From NCBI GenBank assembly GCA_020851465.1, contig JADZCR010000006.1, positions 124,001 to 188,000 of the forward strand: 64,000 nucleotides of DNA, given 5' to 3'. Position 1 is the first letter of the stretch; every line of letters begins with the position of its first letter. Shown here in pieces: positions 7,486 to 17,102 of this stretch. This DNA comes from Phycisphaeraceae bacterium (lineage in GTDB: Bacteria > Planctomycetota > Phycisphaerae > Phycisphaerales > Phycisphaeraceae). Below the pieces are notes generated by a model that did not search any database, had not been told where the DNA came from, and worked only from the letters and a program-made list of their open reading frames with translations. The translations under genes and the position numbers were made by a program.

Positions 7486-9825
7486 ATGTCTGGCTCGACA
7501 TCCAGCCAGCGGTATGCACAAGTCGCGCTGGAGCAGGGTATTGATTCCTCCTCAACAGGACTTACCTACTCGATCCCGGAATCCCTGTCTGATATCGCTG
7601 TCGGCGACCGGGTCATCGTTCCGCTGGGACGTAGGAATGAACAGGTCAGCGGATTTGTTGTTGAACTGACCCATCACTCCGATATTGCCCACGTAAAGTC
7701 CATCGTTGGACGTGACACTCACAGCATTTCCTTAACACCTGACCTGGTGGAACTGGCGCGGTGGATCAGCAATTACTACTGCTGTCCGCTGGGGATGGTT
7801 TTTTCCACCATGCTGCCCGCAGCGGTGAAACGCGGCACGGGCCTGATCACTCAATTATGGGTTCGCAGAAAGCCGGATATTCCAGCGGAAATAACTAGCA
7901 AAAAGGCTGGCCATTCCAAACTTCAGATCGCGGTTCTGGCTGTGCTCGACACGATGGAGAAGGAAGGCAGGACGTGGGGTGAAATCAAGCGAGTAGCCGA
8001 TCTGGCTGGTGCGCGGAGCGTTGCGCCGGTTAAGCAACTCATCGCCAAGGGGTACCTTGAGTCCAGGCAGACACGGGAGATTCATGCGGATTGGGGCGAG
8101 GAAGCACCTCGTCTGGAGAGCGCGAGACCGAATCACGTGTTGACGTCGTCCCAGGCTCACGCCATTCAGAAGCTCGCTGCCAGCGTGCATCAGGGCTTTT
8201 CTGTTCACCTGCTCCACGGGGCTACGGGTAGCGGCAAGACGGAGGTATATCTCCGTGTGATCGAGCATCTCCTTCAGGAATACGGCAAGGCGAATAGTGC
8301 AGGTAGGAAGGACTCTGAAAATTCACAACCGGGAGCGATCGTACTGGTGCCGGAGATTGCGCTGACACCGCAGACCGCAGATCGGTTTGTGGGGCGATTT
8401 CCAGATGTGGCGGTACTTCATTCGGGCCTCAGCGGCGCGCAACGTCATGAGGAATGGCGACGAATCCGTGAAGGTCGTGCCCGCATCGTCGTTGGTGCGC
8501 GATCAGCTATTTTCGCACCACTGCCGAACCTGGGTGTCATCATCGTTGATGAAGAACATGAAAGCTCATTCAAACAGGACCAGTTGCCCCGGTATCACGC
8601 GCGCGACGTGGCGGTCAAACGCGGTCAACTGCTGAACATTCCAGTTGTCCTGGGTTCCGCCACTCCAAGTCTGGAGAGTTATTACAACGTCACCGTTCGT
8701 GGAAGCTATCACCTGCTCGAACTGCCCGATCGGGTGGCGGGGTTGAAACTTCCTGCAGTCGAAATCATCGACATGGGGCAGGAGCGGAGAAAGCGGCAGG
8801 GTGTCCACCTGATGAGTTTGCGCCTCGAACAGGCCCTTCAGACGACAATCGATGAAGGCGGTCAGGCGATGCTGATGCTGAATCGGCGCGGCTATGCGAA
8901 TTACCTCGCATGCCCCGACCACCGATGCGGTTGGATGATGGGATGCAAATACTGTGATGCGATGATGGTGTATCACAAGGACGCCCGCCTTCCAGTTGGC
9001 GGACTGGTTCGCTGTCACCACTGTGAAGCGGAACAACTCCTGCCGCCAACCTGTCCAAATTGCGGCAGAAGGGTTACAACTTTCGGTCTGGGAACTCAGC
9101 GCGTCGAAGAGGAATTACAACGAAAACTCCCCAGTGTGCGATTCATCCGAATGGATTCGGACGCGATGCGCACCGGAAAGGATTATCAACGCAGTCTTGA
9201 GGCATTTCGGAATCAGAAAGTGGATGTGCTGCTGGGCACTCAGATGATTGCCAAGGGGCTTGATTTCCCAAACGTCCGACTCGTCGGCGTCATCAGCGGA
9301 GACACGTCCCTGCATCTGCCGGACTTCCGTGCAAGCGAACGAACCTTTCAACTGATCGCTCAGGTCGCAGGTCGAGCTGGACGTGGTGATGCCGCCACCC
9401 CCGGCCTGGTCATCGTGCAGACATTCAAACCTGATGACGCGGTGATCGGATTGGCGAGTCGTCACGATTACGTTGGGTTTGCGAAACGAGAGATTGCACT
9501 CCGAAAAGAAGTCAACCTTCCTCCTTGTTCACGCATGGCGAGGATCGTCGTCCGTAATACCAATCAAGTAACCTGTCACGCTGAGGTAAAGAAACTCGCC
9601 GACCAGCTTGCTGCCGCCAATCAAGCCCAGGGAAATCACGTTCGCATTCGTGGTCCGATGCCTTGTCCGATTGCGAGGATAGCCGACCATTTCCGTCAGC
9701 AGATTGAGCTGTTTGCTCCTGATGCTGCGACGATGCAGCGGCTTCTTACAGCGGTGCGCAATGCCAAGGCACTGCGATCCGACAATAAAATGGCGGTGGA
9801 TGTTGATCCCGTTTCGCTGCTGTGA
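7486..9825 (+). CDS. priA: Primosomal replication restart helicase PriA
   Basis: PriA (779 aa from this start) reloads the replisome at stalled forks. Visible are the N-terminal 3'-DNA-binding domain (YAQVALEQGI to PLGRR), a winged-helix region, Walker A GATGSGKTE (about 244-252), DEEH, the SATPSLES motif, a zinc-binding region with cysteine pairs (CKYC, CHHC, CPNC) inserted in helicase lobe 2, and the motif QVAGRAGRG. An in-frame GTG exists at 7453, but a TATAAT-like box at 7446-7451 would put transcription start after it, so I prefer the ATG at 7486; neither start has a good Shine-Dalgarno sequence. Confidence 0.95.
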   Translation: MSGSTSSQRYAQVALEQGIDSSSTGLTYSIPESLSDIAVGDRVIVPLGRRNEQVSGFVVELTHHSDIAHVKSIVGRDTHSISLTPDLVELARWISNYYCCPLGMVFSTMLPAAVKRGTGLITQLWVRRKPDIPAEITSKKAGHSKLQIAVLAVLDTMEKEGRTWGEIKRVADLAGARSVAPVKQLIAKGYLESRQTREIHADWGEEAPRLESARPNHVLTSSQAHAIQKLAASVHQGFSVHLLHGATGSGKTEVYLRVIEHLLQEYGKANSAGRKDSENSQPGAIVLVPEIALTPQTADRFVGRFPDVAVLHSGLSGAQRHEEWRRIREGRARIVVGARSAIFAPLPNLGVIIVDEEHESSFKQDQLPRYHARDVAVKRGQLLNIPVVLGSATPSLESYYNVTVRGSYHLLELPDRVAGLKLPAVEIIDMGQERRKRQGVHLMSLRLEQALQTTIDEGGQAMLMLNRRGYANYLACPDHRCGWMMGCKYCDAMMVYHKDARLPVGGLVRCHHCEAEQLLPPTCPNCGRRVTTFGLGTQRVEEELQRKLPSVRFIRMDSDAMRTGKDYQRSLEAFRNQKVDVLLGTQMIAKGLDFPNVRLVGVISGDTSLHLPDFRASERTFQLIAQVAGRAGRGDAATPGLVIVQTFKPDDAVIGLASRHDYVGFAKREIALRKEVNLPPCSRMARIVVRNTNQVTCHAEVKKLADQLAAANQAQGNHVRIRGPMPCPIARIADHFRQQIELFAPDAATMQRLLTAVRNAKALRSDNKMAVDVDPVSLL

Positions 9826-9903
9826 AAGAGGAGGCCGGATGCGGCGATGCGTTCGTCTTTTGTCCTGGCAGAAGCTATTGCATGTATGTGCTGCGCCGGC
9901 AGC

Positions 9904-10704
<801 letters not shown>

Positions 10705-10770
10705 GAATTCAGGATAGGAGGGCAGTAGGAAAGTGCAAGGGGCGGAGGCAGGATGTTTTCTGTTACCCCG

Positions 10771-11421
10771 TCAGGTACCGGGGGTGGAGGCGAGGCGTTT
10801 ACGCTTGCGGATCTTCCAGACGACAAACGAAATGACCAGCGCAATGGCCACCGCTCCCACGAGTAATTGTGCCTGACCCGCGAGGTGTTTTACCTTTGCT
10901 ATCTGGTGACCGCCGAAATAGGCGACCAATACCAGAGCCGGCACGCTGATGATGGCAGCAGTGCCGTCGAAGGTGAGCATTTTCCAGAATGGAATCTTGA
11001 AAACCCCTGCTGAAAAAAATACAGGAGCACGCAGCCCCGGAAGGAAACGTGCGACAAAAAGCGTCTTACCTCCGTGATTGTGGAAAGCGAGTTGTGCTTT
11101 CTGGAGTCGGTCTTGTGTGAGGTAGCGGCGCAGGAGTTTAAGACGTGGTAAATGGTGGCCGTATTTTCGTCCCATGTAGTAAATCAGACAATCCGCACCA
11201 AGCACCGCAATGAAGGTCGCTGGCAGCATGTACCAGAGGTCCACGCCGGCACCGTGTGACTCAGGAAGATCACCCAGATAGCAGAGATAACCAGCAGCGA
11301 GCAGCGGAATGTCTTCCGGGATTGGAAGCCCCAAACCGCTGATAAGAAGCAACGCCAGCAGCGCGATTGCCATGGAGTGCGCTACGGCAGGATTCGTCAG
11401 GTACTGGAAGAGCAGGTCCAT
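10771..11421 (-). CDS. DedA family (SNARE-associated/VTT domain) membrane protein
   Basis: A 216-residue polytopic inner-membrane protein of the DedA family, members of which flip undecaprenyl phosphate or other lipids. The family features LGLPIPEDIPLLAAGYL near the N-terminus and FVARFLPGLRAPVFFSAGVFKIPFWKML in the middle, with the conserved RF-PG-R arrangement, are clear. Hydrophobic segments lie at about 10-45, 60-80, 125-160 and 175-200, and the protein ends with a lysine/arginine-rich tail. I use the ATG at 11421; a GTG 16 codons upstream is possible but adds residues outside the domain. Function in this organism is inferred from the family only. Confidence 0.9.
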   Translation of the reverse strand: MDLLFQYLTNPAVAHSMAIALLALLLISGLGLPIPEDIPLLAAGYLCYLGDLPESHGAGVDLWYMLPATFIAVLGADCLIYYMGRKYGHHLPRLKLLRRYLTQDRLQKAQLAFHNHGGKTLFVARFLPGLRAPVFFSAGVFKIPFWKMLTFDGTAAIISVPALVLVAYFGGHQIAKVKHLAGQAQLLVGAVAIALVISFVVWKIRKRKRLASTPGT

Positions 11422-11500
11422 GGGGGAGGAAATTGTAGCGAAATCAAAGCATGTATCGGACGCGGCCACGCAGCCGAGTCATCTTGAATCGTCGGCCAAC

Positions 11501-12784
11501 TCAAGCGTGTCGCTTAACCCACTCCAAAGCTGCCTCACGAGAGGTCAGCTCTCCTTCCAATTGTCGATCGTACACGCGATCCAACAATGTCTTAAACGAT
11601 GGTCCCGGTCGAAATCCCAAGGCTACCAGTTCGTCTCCGGTAATCCATGGCGGCGGGGCAATACCGGACTGCTTCAAAGCAGGTATCTCATCATTGATAC
11701 GGCTCAATAAGCTGTGTAGGTCGAATTTTGTCGCTGCTGCTTTTATCAGGGTGTGAATAGGCGACCAAGCTGGATGAGCCAGAAGTCTCTTTTTCTGGGC
11801 AATGGTTGACGTTTCCCATTGAAGTGCTGTTGGTAAGTACCGAAATATCGCTATCAACGCATCTCGATCATCGTTGCTCAGACACAAAGCGTTACGCCAT
11901 CGCTGGATAATGCTATTTGCTCTCGTCTGACAGAAATCAGCCAGGGTGACTGATGTCGTTGGGTGAGTTGCTGTTACATGGCGATCAATCTTCCACGCCG
12001 CCAGGACAACGGGGTACGGCGAATCTTGCAACTCCGCGACGGTAGTCAATTTTGTAGCGGGTAAGTGCGGTTCGGTTAGAACGGCGGCGTCCAGCGACAG
12101 AGCTTCTATCAAACCAATAGCTCGTGCGGGCATCGTTGGTCGCTCAGGCGTTCCGGGTGCGAGCATCCAGCGACATTCCTGACCGATACGCTCTCGGCTG
12201 ATCAGTGCAAGTTTGTCAGCGGAGCGACGAATGGCATTTTCGGAATCAGGGTCTATGGTCAATCCCAGCCTTGCTGTGAACCGGATCGCACGGAGCATGC
12301 GCAGGTAGTCCTCGGAGAATCGCGCATCAGCATCTCCAATGGCGCGGAGGATCTTATTGCGCAGGTCTGCCTGACCGCCGACGTAATCAATAATCGCTTG
12401 TGCAGGATCTTCTGCGAATGGATCTTCAAACAGGCCGTTGATTGTGAAATCTCTCCGCTGAGCATCGTGTCGAGCATCAGTGAAAAAGACTTCGTTTGGT
12501 CGTCGTCCGTCTTCGTATGCGCCTTCTCCGCGAAACGTAGCTACTTCTATATCGTGACCGCGCAAGTGTACGAGAACCACACCGAAAGCCTCACCCACAT
12601 AACGCGACTTGCGGAACAATTCCCTGACTTGCTGCGGACGGGCATCGGACGCAACGTCATAGTCTTTCGGATCGAGTCCGAGCAGACGATCACGCACGCA
12701 TCCGCCAGCGAAGTAGGCCGTGTGCCCCGCATCGCGGAGTACGCGGACGACTGATGTGGCAGCATCGCAGGCAGGAGAAGTCAT
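11501..12784 (-). CDS. CCA tRNA nucleotidyltransferase / poly(A) polymerase family
   Basis: A class II nucleotidyltransferase of 427 residues. Motif A is YFAGGCVRDRLLGLDPKDYDVAS, containing the GG-x-VR-D binding element and the catalytic DYD carboxylates. RRDFTINGLFED and the ERIGQE element follow, then a helical body with a C-terminal region ending VKRHA. The enzyme adds or repairs the 3' CCA of tRNAs, which fits the tRNA-Thr in this window that lacks an encoded CCA. Poly(A) polymerase I and CCA-adding enzymes are hard to separate by eye; the GLDPKDYDVASDARPQQV segment resembles both. It lies upstream of the DedA gene and downstream of proS. Confidence 0.9.
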   Translation of the reverse strand: MTSPACDAATSVVRVLRDAGHTAYFAGGCVRDRLLGLDPKDYDVASDARPQQVRELFRKSRYVGEAFGVVLVHLRGHDIEVATFRGEGAYEDGRRPNEVFFTDARHDAQRRDFTINGLFEDPFAEDPAQAIIDYVGGQADLRNKILRAIGDADARFSEDYLRMLRAIRFTARLGLTIDPDSENAIRRSADKLALISRERIGQECRWMLAPGTPERPTMPARAIGLIEALSLDAAVLTEPHLPATKLTTVAELQDSPYPVVLAAWKIDRHVTATHPTTSVTLADFCQTRANSIIQRWRNALCLSNDDRDALIAIFRYLPTALQWETSTIAQKKRLLAHPAWSPIHTLIKAAATKFDLHSLLSRINDEIPALKQSGIAPPPWITGDELVALGFRPGPSFKTLLDRVYDRQLEGELTSREAALEWVKRHA

Positions 12785-12846
12785 GGGTGTGATTGTAAAT
12801 CCACCGTGGCTAAAGCGTGCTCAGCATTACGGAGACAACTCGGCCA

Positions 12847-14805
12847 TCAGAGTGTCGCCAGCAGTTCAAGTGCTCGCTTGGCTGCCTGATCGATGGGGAC
12901 CAGTTCCGCCTTCGGCTGGGTTCGAGCTTTGATCTCAACCTGACCGTTGGCAAGCGTTTTCTCGCCCAATGTGATTCGTACGGGGAACCCGATTAGATCA
13001 GCGTCCTTGAACTTGACCCCCGGCCGTTCGTCTCGGTCATCGATGATTACGTCAGGGTGAAAAAACGCCCGTGGTTGCGTGGGCGATCGTTCATGTGCCA
13101 GTTGAGCAGCGATCCGCTCGGCAACCTCTTTTGCTTGTCCCTCGTAACGGATCGGCGTGATGCAGATCTGGAAGGGTGCGATGGATGACGGCCAGACGAT
13201 CCCGTTCTCATCATTGCCGCCCTCGCGTTCGATGGCACTGGCGAGAATACGATTTACGCCAATACCGTAGCAGCCCATAATCAGGTGAATACGGGTGTTG
13301 TCTGGCAGAAGTGTGGTCACATTCATAGCACGGGTGTACTTGTCACCGAGCTTGAAAACGTGACCAATCTCGATGCCCTTGGTCGTCTTGAGTACGCCGC
13401 CGTCATTCCGAGGCGACGGGTCGCCGGCGACGGCGTTGCGAATGTCAGCAATTTTCATCCGCCATGAATCTTCTCCTAGTGGATCCAGAACATCTCGCTT
13501 CCAATGAAAGTGTTTGACGTGATGGTCAACCTTGTTCCCGCCGGTAGCCCAGAATTGGTCCACTGCGGCATCGGGATCAATAACTAGTTGAGTAAAAGAA
13601 TTGGATACCGCCAGTTGAGGGCCGACAAAGCCGACAGGGAAGTTAAGGCTTTCAAAGAGTGATCGAGTATCCCATAGTGTGACCCTTTGCCCTGATTCAC
13701 GGTTGATATGTTGTTGAATTTTTCCCTCGTTCAACTCGTGGTCGCCTCGCACGACACAGCAGACGACCCACCATTGCAAGGATGTTGAAGGCGCGAGGTC
13801 CGACGGGGTACGCGGGGGGGTGATTCGGCCTTCACCATAGGCAACCTTGCGGCTGAACTCTTCCAAATTAGAGGTATCACCTACCGCCGCGATGCGCAGC
13901 AGCGTTTTGAGCATATTTTTTGCTTTAACCTTCAGGAACTTACCCACGTCTTCAATAGTCGCGCAGTTTGGAGTATGAATTTTTTCAAGGTCACCCGAAG
14001 GTGGGGCAGCCGGTGTGCTGACAAACTGATCCCCAGCAATGCTGCTCATTAGTGATGCCGAAACACCCCGCCGGCCGATTTCCGCTTTCTCAACATTGGC
14101 TGCATAGTTTCCCTTATCGCTCTCAAGAATCGTGTCTTCACCCGTCGGACTGGGAACCATGAATTCATGTGATGCGCTGCCGCCGATCGGTCCGCTCTCG
14201 GCTTCAACAACCCGGTAGGGCAGGCCGCAGCGCTTGAAGATTCTTTCGTAGGCAGCGTACTGCTTTTCGTAAACCTCGTTAAGGCCGCCCGGTCCATCCA
14301 CAGAGGTGTGGAATGAATATGCGTCCTTCATCTGAAATTCACGAGAACGCAGCACCCCGAATCGAGGGCGGAACTCATCGCGGAACTTGGTCTGAATCTG
14401 GTATAGAGTCAGCGGGAGTTGCTTGTAGCTTTCGATATGTGCGCCGACGATCTCAGTGACGACTTCCTCGTGGGTTGGCCCTAGTGCCTGTTCGCGTCCG
14501 TGTCGGTCTTTGAAACGAAACAGGTTGTCGCCATAGGCGACATCCCTGCCGGTAGATCGGAACAGATCGAGTGGAATGAGCGTCGGCATCAGTAGCTCGA
14601 CGGCACCGGCAGTCTCCATTTCCTCACGGATGATGGACATCGCCTTTTGCAGACTGCGAAGACCCAGGGGCAGGTAGTCGTAAACACCCGATCCAAGTTT
14701 GCGGATCAATCCCGCGCGGAGCATGAGTTGATGCGAAGGGACCTCGGCCTCTGCGGGAATCTGGCGAGCGGTAGGGATGAGCGTTTGTGTCCAGCGAGTG
14801 GCCAT
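12847..14805 (-). CDS. proS: Prolyl-tRNA synthetase, bacterial type with editing domain
   Basis: The 652-residue product charges tRNA-Pro. It is the bacterial form: class II motif 1 near LMLRAGLIRKLGSGVYDYLPLG, motif 2 with FRDEFRPRFGVLRSREFQMKDAYSFH, an inserted editing (YbaK-like) domain of about 190 residues including VVRGDHELNEGK, motif 3 in MGCYGIGVNRILAS, and the C-terminal anticodon-binding domain. The insertion domain itself carries an unusual stretch of about 34 residues (plus-strand 13775-13875) reading GEGRITPPRTPSDLAPSTSL, which breaks the domain between TLLRIAAVGD and WWVVCCVVRGD. The rest has normal family length. Confidence 0.97.
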   Translation of the reverse strand: MATRWTQTLIPTARQIPAEAEVPSHQLMLRAGLIRKLGSGVYDYLPLGLRSLQKAMSIIREEMETAGAVELLMPTLIPLDLFRSTGRDVAYGDNLFRFKDRHGREQALGPTHEEVVTEIVGAHIESYKQLPLTLYQIQTKFRDEFRPRFGVLRSREFQMKDAYSFHTSVDGPGGLNEVYEKQYAAYERIFKRCGLPYRVVEAESGPIGGSASHEFMVPSPTGEDTILESDKGNYAANVEKAEIGRRGVSASLMSSIAGDQFVSTPAAPPSGDLEKIHTPNCATIEDVGKFLKVKAKNMLKTLLRIAAVGDTSNLEEFSRKVAYGEGRITPPRTPSDLAPSTSLQWWVVCCVVRGDHELNEGKIQQHINRESGQRVTLWDTRSLFESLNFPVGFVGPQLAVSNSFTQLVIDPDAAVDQFWATGGNKVDHHVKHFHWKRDVLDPLGEDSWRMKIADIRNAVAGDPSPRNDGGVLKTTKGIEIGHVFKLGDKYTRAMNVTTLLPDNTRIHLIMGCYGIGVNRILASAIEREGGNDENGIVWPSSIAPFQICITPIRYEGQAKEVAERIAAQLAHERSPTQPRAFFHPDVIIDDRDERPGVKFKDADLIGFPVRITLGEKTLANGQVEIKARTQPKAELVPIDQAAKRALELLATL

Positions 14806-14913
14806 ACGGGGTAGTCCTTAAAGTATCGAGCGGAGCAGTTTAGCGTGATCCCGCCTTTGACGGCAGATTCCATCAGTAGCCCACAAGTCAGCAGAGGTGC
14901 TAGAATCACTCCC

Positions 14914-15132
14914 ATGCAAATCACGCGGGTTTTACCTGTTCTGGCTGTATTGGTGGTGCTGGGCGCAGCCGCTGGGTGCGAAAAGCCTCTTTTCCCCAAG
15001 GAAGCCCCGCGTTCGCCCTATGATCGTTATCTGATGCTTCGAGGCCAGCAGCGGTCACAAACCGTGGAAAATGCCTATGGTGGTGAGGTTCCTTCTATCC
15101 GTGACCGTCTGCGTCCTCTGGGCAGTCCATGA
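14914..15132 (+). CDS. Small lipoprotein of unknown function
   Basis: A 72-residue predicted lipoprotein. The signal peptide MQITRVLPVLAVLVVLGAAAGC ends in a lipobox (AAAGC), so the mature protein of about 50 residues is probably attached to a membrane. The mature part is polar and contains SPYDRY followed by LRGQQRS. Small lipoproteins with a PRSPYDRY-like motif are, as far as I recall, frequent in Phycisphaerae, but no function is known to me. I chose the ATG at 14914; an upstream in-frame start at 14845 would bury the signal sequence. It is divergent from proS, about 110 bases away. Confidence 0.7.
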   Translation: MQITRVLPVLAVLVVLGAAAGCEKPLFPKEAPRSPYDRYLMLRGQQRSQTVENAYGGEVPSIRDRLRPLGSP

Positions 15133-15289
15133 CGAGCGTACGGGCAACGAAAACGCCTTGCGCAGAAAATTCTGGTCAGAGTTTCAAAGTCGCGTGTGAA
15201 GCGCGGCCGATAAAAAGTCCCGGTGACACGGCTTGGTTCGTCGCCGTTTCATCCGCCATTCCCGGCCACCTGTGCATCGAGTTTTAATC

Positions 15290-15919
15290 ATGGCTGTGTC
15301 CAACCGTCGTACCGTCCTCGTGCTCGCGTTGCTGGTCGTTTCTATGACCATTGCCAGTGGTGCGCTACTGGTCCTGGAACCCCGTCCAGCTACCGGTGTC
15401 TATCCGATCTCACTCAATGTGGTGGATCGTCAGACTGACTTGGCAAACGGTCTCTTCGACACCACCCCGTCACCTGATCCACATGCCTGGACAGCGATCG
15501 TCATCCATCAGAGTGGCGCAGCAGGGGGATCGGCTGAGACACTGGGTCAGACTCATCAAAAACTCGGACTCGGTGGGTTGGGATACCACTTTGTGCTGGG
15601 TAACGGCCACGGGGCTCCGGATGGCCAGATCGTGGCGGGATTCCGCTGGACAAGCCAGCAGCGAGGAGCCTTCCCCGGCGGATCGGTGGACCCGCTTGGT
15701 CGCCGTACCATCTCGATCTGCCTCATTGGAGAGGCCAAATCTCCCCCGACACCTATGCAACTCCGCCAGCTTGTCTGGTTGGTCCAACAGCTACAGGCCA
15801 AGTTCGGTATCTCTGCTGACCACGTACTGACACCACGTACTATCTCCGGCTCCAATGATGGCTCGGCATTTCCTTCGGCGGCATTTCGGCAGCAACTCTA
15901 CACAACGTCTGCTCCCTGA
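15290..15919 (+). CDS. Divergent N-acetylmuramoyl-L-alanine amidase/PGRP-like protein
   Basis: A 209-residue protein with an N-terminal membrane anchor or signal (about 8-29) and an amidase_2/PGRP-like domain. Family-like features are WTAIVIHQSGAAGG with the first zinc histidine (H73), LGGLGYHFVLGNGHGAPDGQIVAGFRW, and ISICLIGE. The canonical C-terminal GHRD...CPG zinc and catalytic segment is not seen; there is only an ADHVL histidine and no cysteine near it, so activity is uncertain. Most members cut the amide between muramic acid and the peptide stem. The start ATG at 15290 precedes a normal signal sequence; an in-frame TTG at 15233 is unlikely. Confidence 0.75.
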   Translation: MAVSNRRTVLVLALLVVSMTIASGALLVLEPRPATGVYPISLNVVDRQTDLANGLFDTTPSPDPHAWTAIVIHQSGAAGGSAETLGQTHQKLGLGGLGYHFVLGNGHGAPDGQIVAGFRWTSQQRGAFPGGSVDPLGRRTISICLIGEAKSPPTPMQLRQLVWLVQQLQAKFGISADHVLTPRTISGSNDGSAFPSAAFRQQLYTTSAP

Positions 15920-16028
15920 CCGGTTCAGGTTATTACTTCTCTTACATTTCCAGAATACCGAGTACCCTGTTGATTGATTCAGATTCAGTCGCAGCGGTGA
16001 CCAGCCGATAATTTTCCGCTGTCGATGA

Positions 16029-16057
16029 TTGTTACCGTGCGATGAGGCGGTTAATAT
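16029..16057 (+). promoter_or_regulatory. Candidate promoter of the Ser/Thr kinase gene
   Basis: A -35-like TTGTTA (16029-16034) is followed by a 17-base spacer and a -10-like TAATAT (16052-16057). Transcription would begin near 16064, leaving a leader of about 65 bases before the ATG at 16131. The boxes match the sigma-70 consensus at four of six positions each. Confidence 0.45.
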
Positions 16058-16130
16058 AGCGGCATACATGCCGGTGCTTGCCCGGCCCCGTTATCGCAAG
16101 AGTTGTCTGAGAGAAAGTTTGCCTTTGTCA

Positions 16131-16988
16131 ATGTCGCGGCTCCACGAGATCCTTGGATACGAGGTTCTGGGCACGCTTGGTCACGGCGCGCGCAGTACCA
16201 TTTATGCGGTTAAAGACCGCGATAATAGTGTCTATGCGCTCAAAAAGGTCGTGCGAACCTCGCCCAGTGACCAGCGATTTTTAGATCAAGCGATCTCCGA
16301 GCACGAGATCGCGCAGAAGTTCAGTCATCACACCCTTCGCAAGAGTTTTAAACTCATTCGTCAACGAGCAATTCTGCGCGTCAGTGAAATTTACGTGCTG
16401 ATGGAAATGGTTGATGGATTCACCATGGAGCAGCACAAGACGCTGAGCATGGTTGAATTGGTCCAACTCTGCCAGCAGGTTGCTGTGGGGCTAGGTGAAA
16501 TGCACAAGGCAGGGGTAGTTCATGCGGATATCAAACCGAATAATATTTTGGTAACTGATCGGCAGTCCATCAAAATCATTGACTTTGGTCAGAGCTGCGA
16601 GATCGGAACTGTCAAAAAGCGTATTCAGGGCACGCCTGACTACATCGCACCTGAGCAGGTTATGCGACGACCGATCACGCCTCAGACGGATGTCTTTAAT
16701 CTCGGTGCAACACTCTATTGGCTGTTCACTGGCAAACATATTCCCACTTTGATACCCAAAGGTTCACCCGGCGCGATCAAACTCGTCGAGGAACAAAAAT
16801 TGATCCCGCCTAAGGAAATCAATCCCGACGTTACCCCCGCGCTATCCATGTTGGTGATGAATTGTCTGGAGACCGATCCTCGCATGAGACCTGAAAGCAT
16901 GCCGCTGGTCCACGACCGTCTGGGGCTGGCACTGGCGCAACTCCAACGCGATGAGCTTGCCGGTACCCGTCGACGCGCGATGGTATAG
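16131..16988 (+). CDS. Hanks-type Ser/Thr protein kinase
   Basis: A soluble 285-residue kinase domain with no transmembrane or sensor part. It has the glycine loop LGHGARSTIY (16-25), the ATP lysine K38 in YALKK, the catalytic loop HADIKPNNIL (D133, K135, N138), the metal-binding DFG (D151), and the GTPDYIAPEQ activation-segment end. The catalytic loop has HAD rather than HRD, so it is not an RD kinase. The start at 16131 places the domain at the N-terminus; in-frame starts at 16029 (TTG) and 16068 (ATG) overlap or abut the candidate promoter. Substrate is unknown. thrC follows 114 bases downstream on the same strand. Confidence 0.93.
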   Translation: MSRLHEILGYEVLGTLGHGARSTIYAVKDRDNSVYALKKVVRTSPSDQRFLDQAISEHEIAQKFSHHTLRKSFKLIRQRAILRVSEIYVLMEMVDGFTMEQHKTLSMVELVQLCQQVAVGLGEMHKAGVVHADIKPNNILVTDRQSIKIIDFGQSCEIGTVKKRIQGTPDYIAPEQVMRRPITPQTDVFNLGATLYWLFTGKHIPTLIPKGSPGAIKLVEEQKLIPPKEINPDVTPALSMLVMNCLETDPRMRPESMPLVHDRLGLALAQLQRDELAGTRRRAMV

Positions 16989-17102
16989 GTCCAGCACCCA
17001 GGATGGTTTTCTCAACAGGGCCGCGTCGCCGTCGCAACGATACCCCATCCGTGCCGTATCTCATCGCTACAATGCCGCACTTTCCTTGACGCTGGATACA
17101 GC

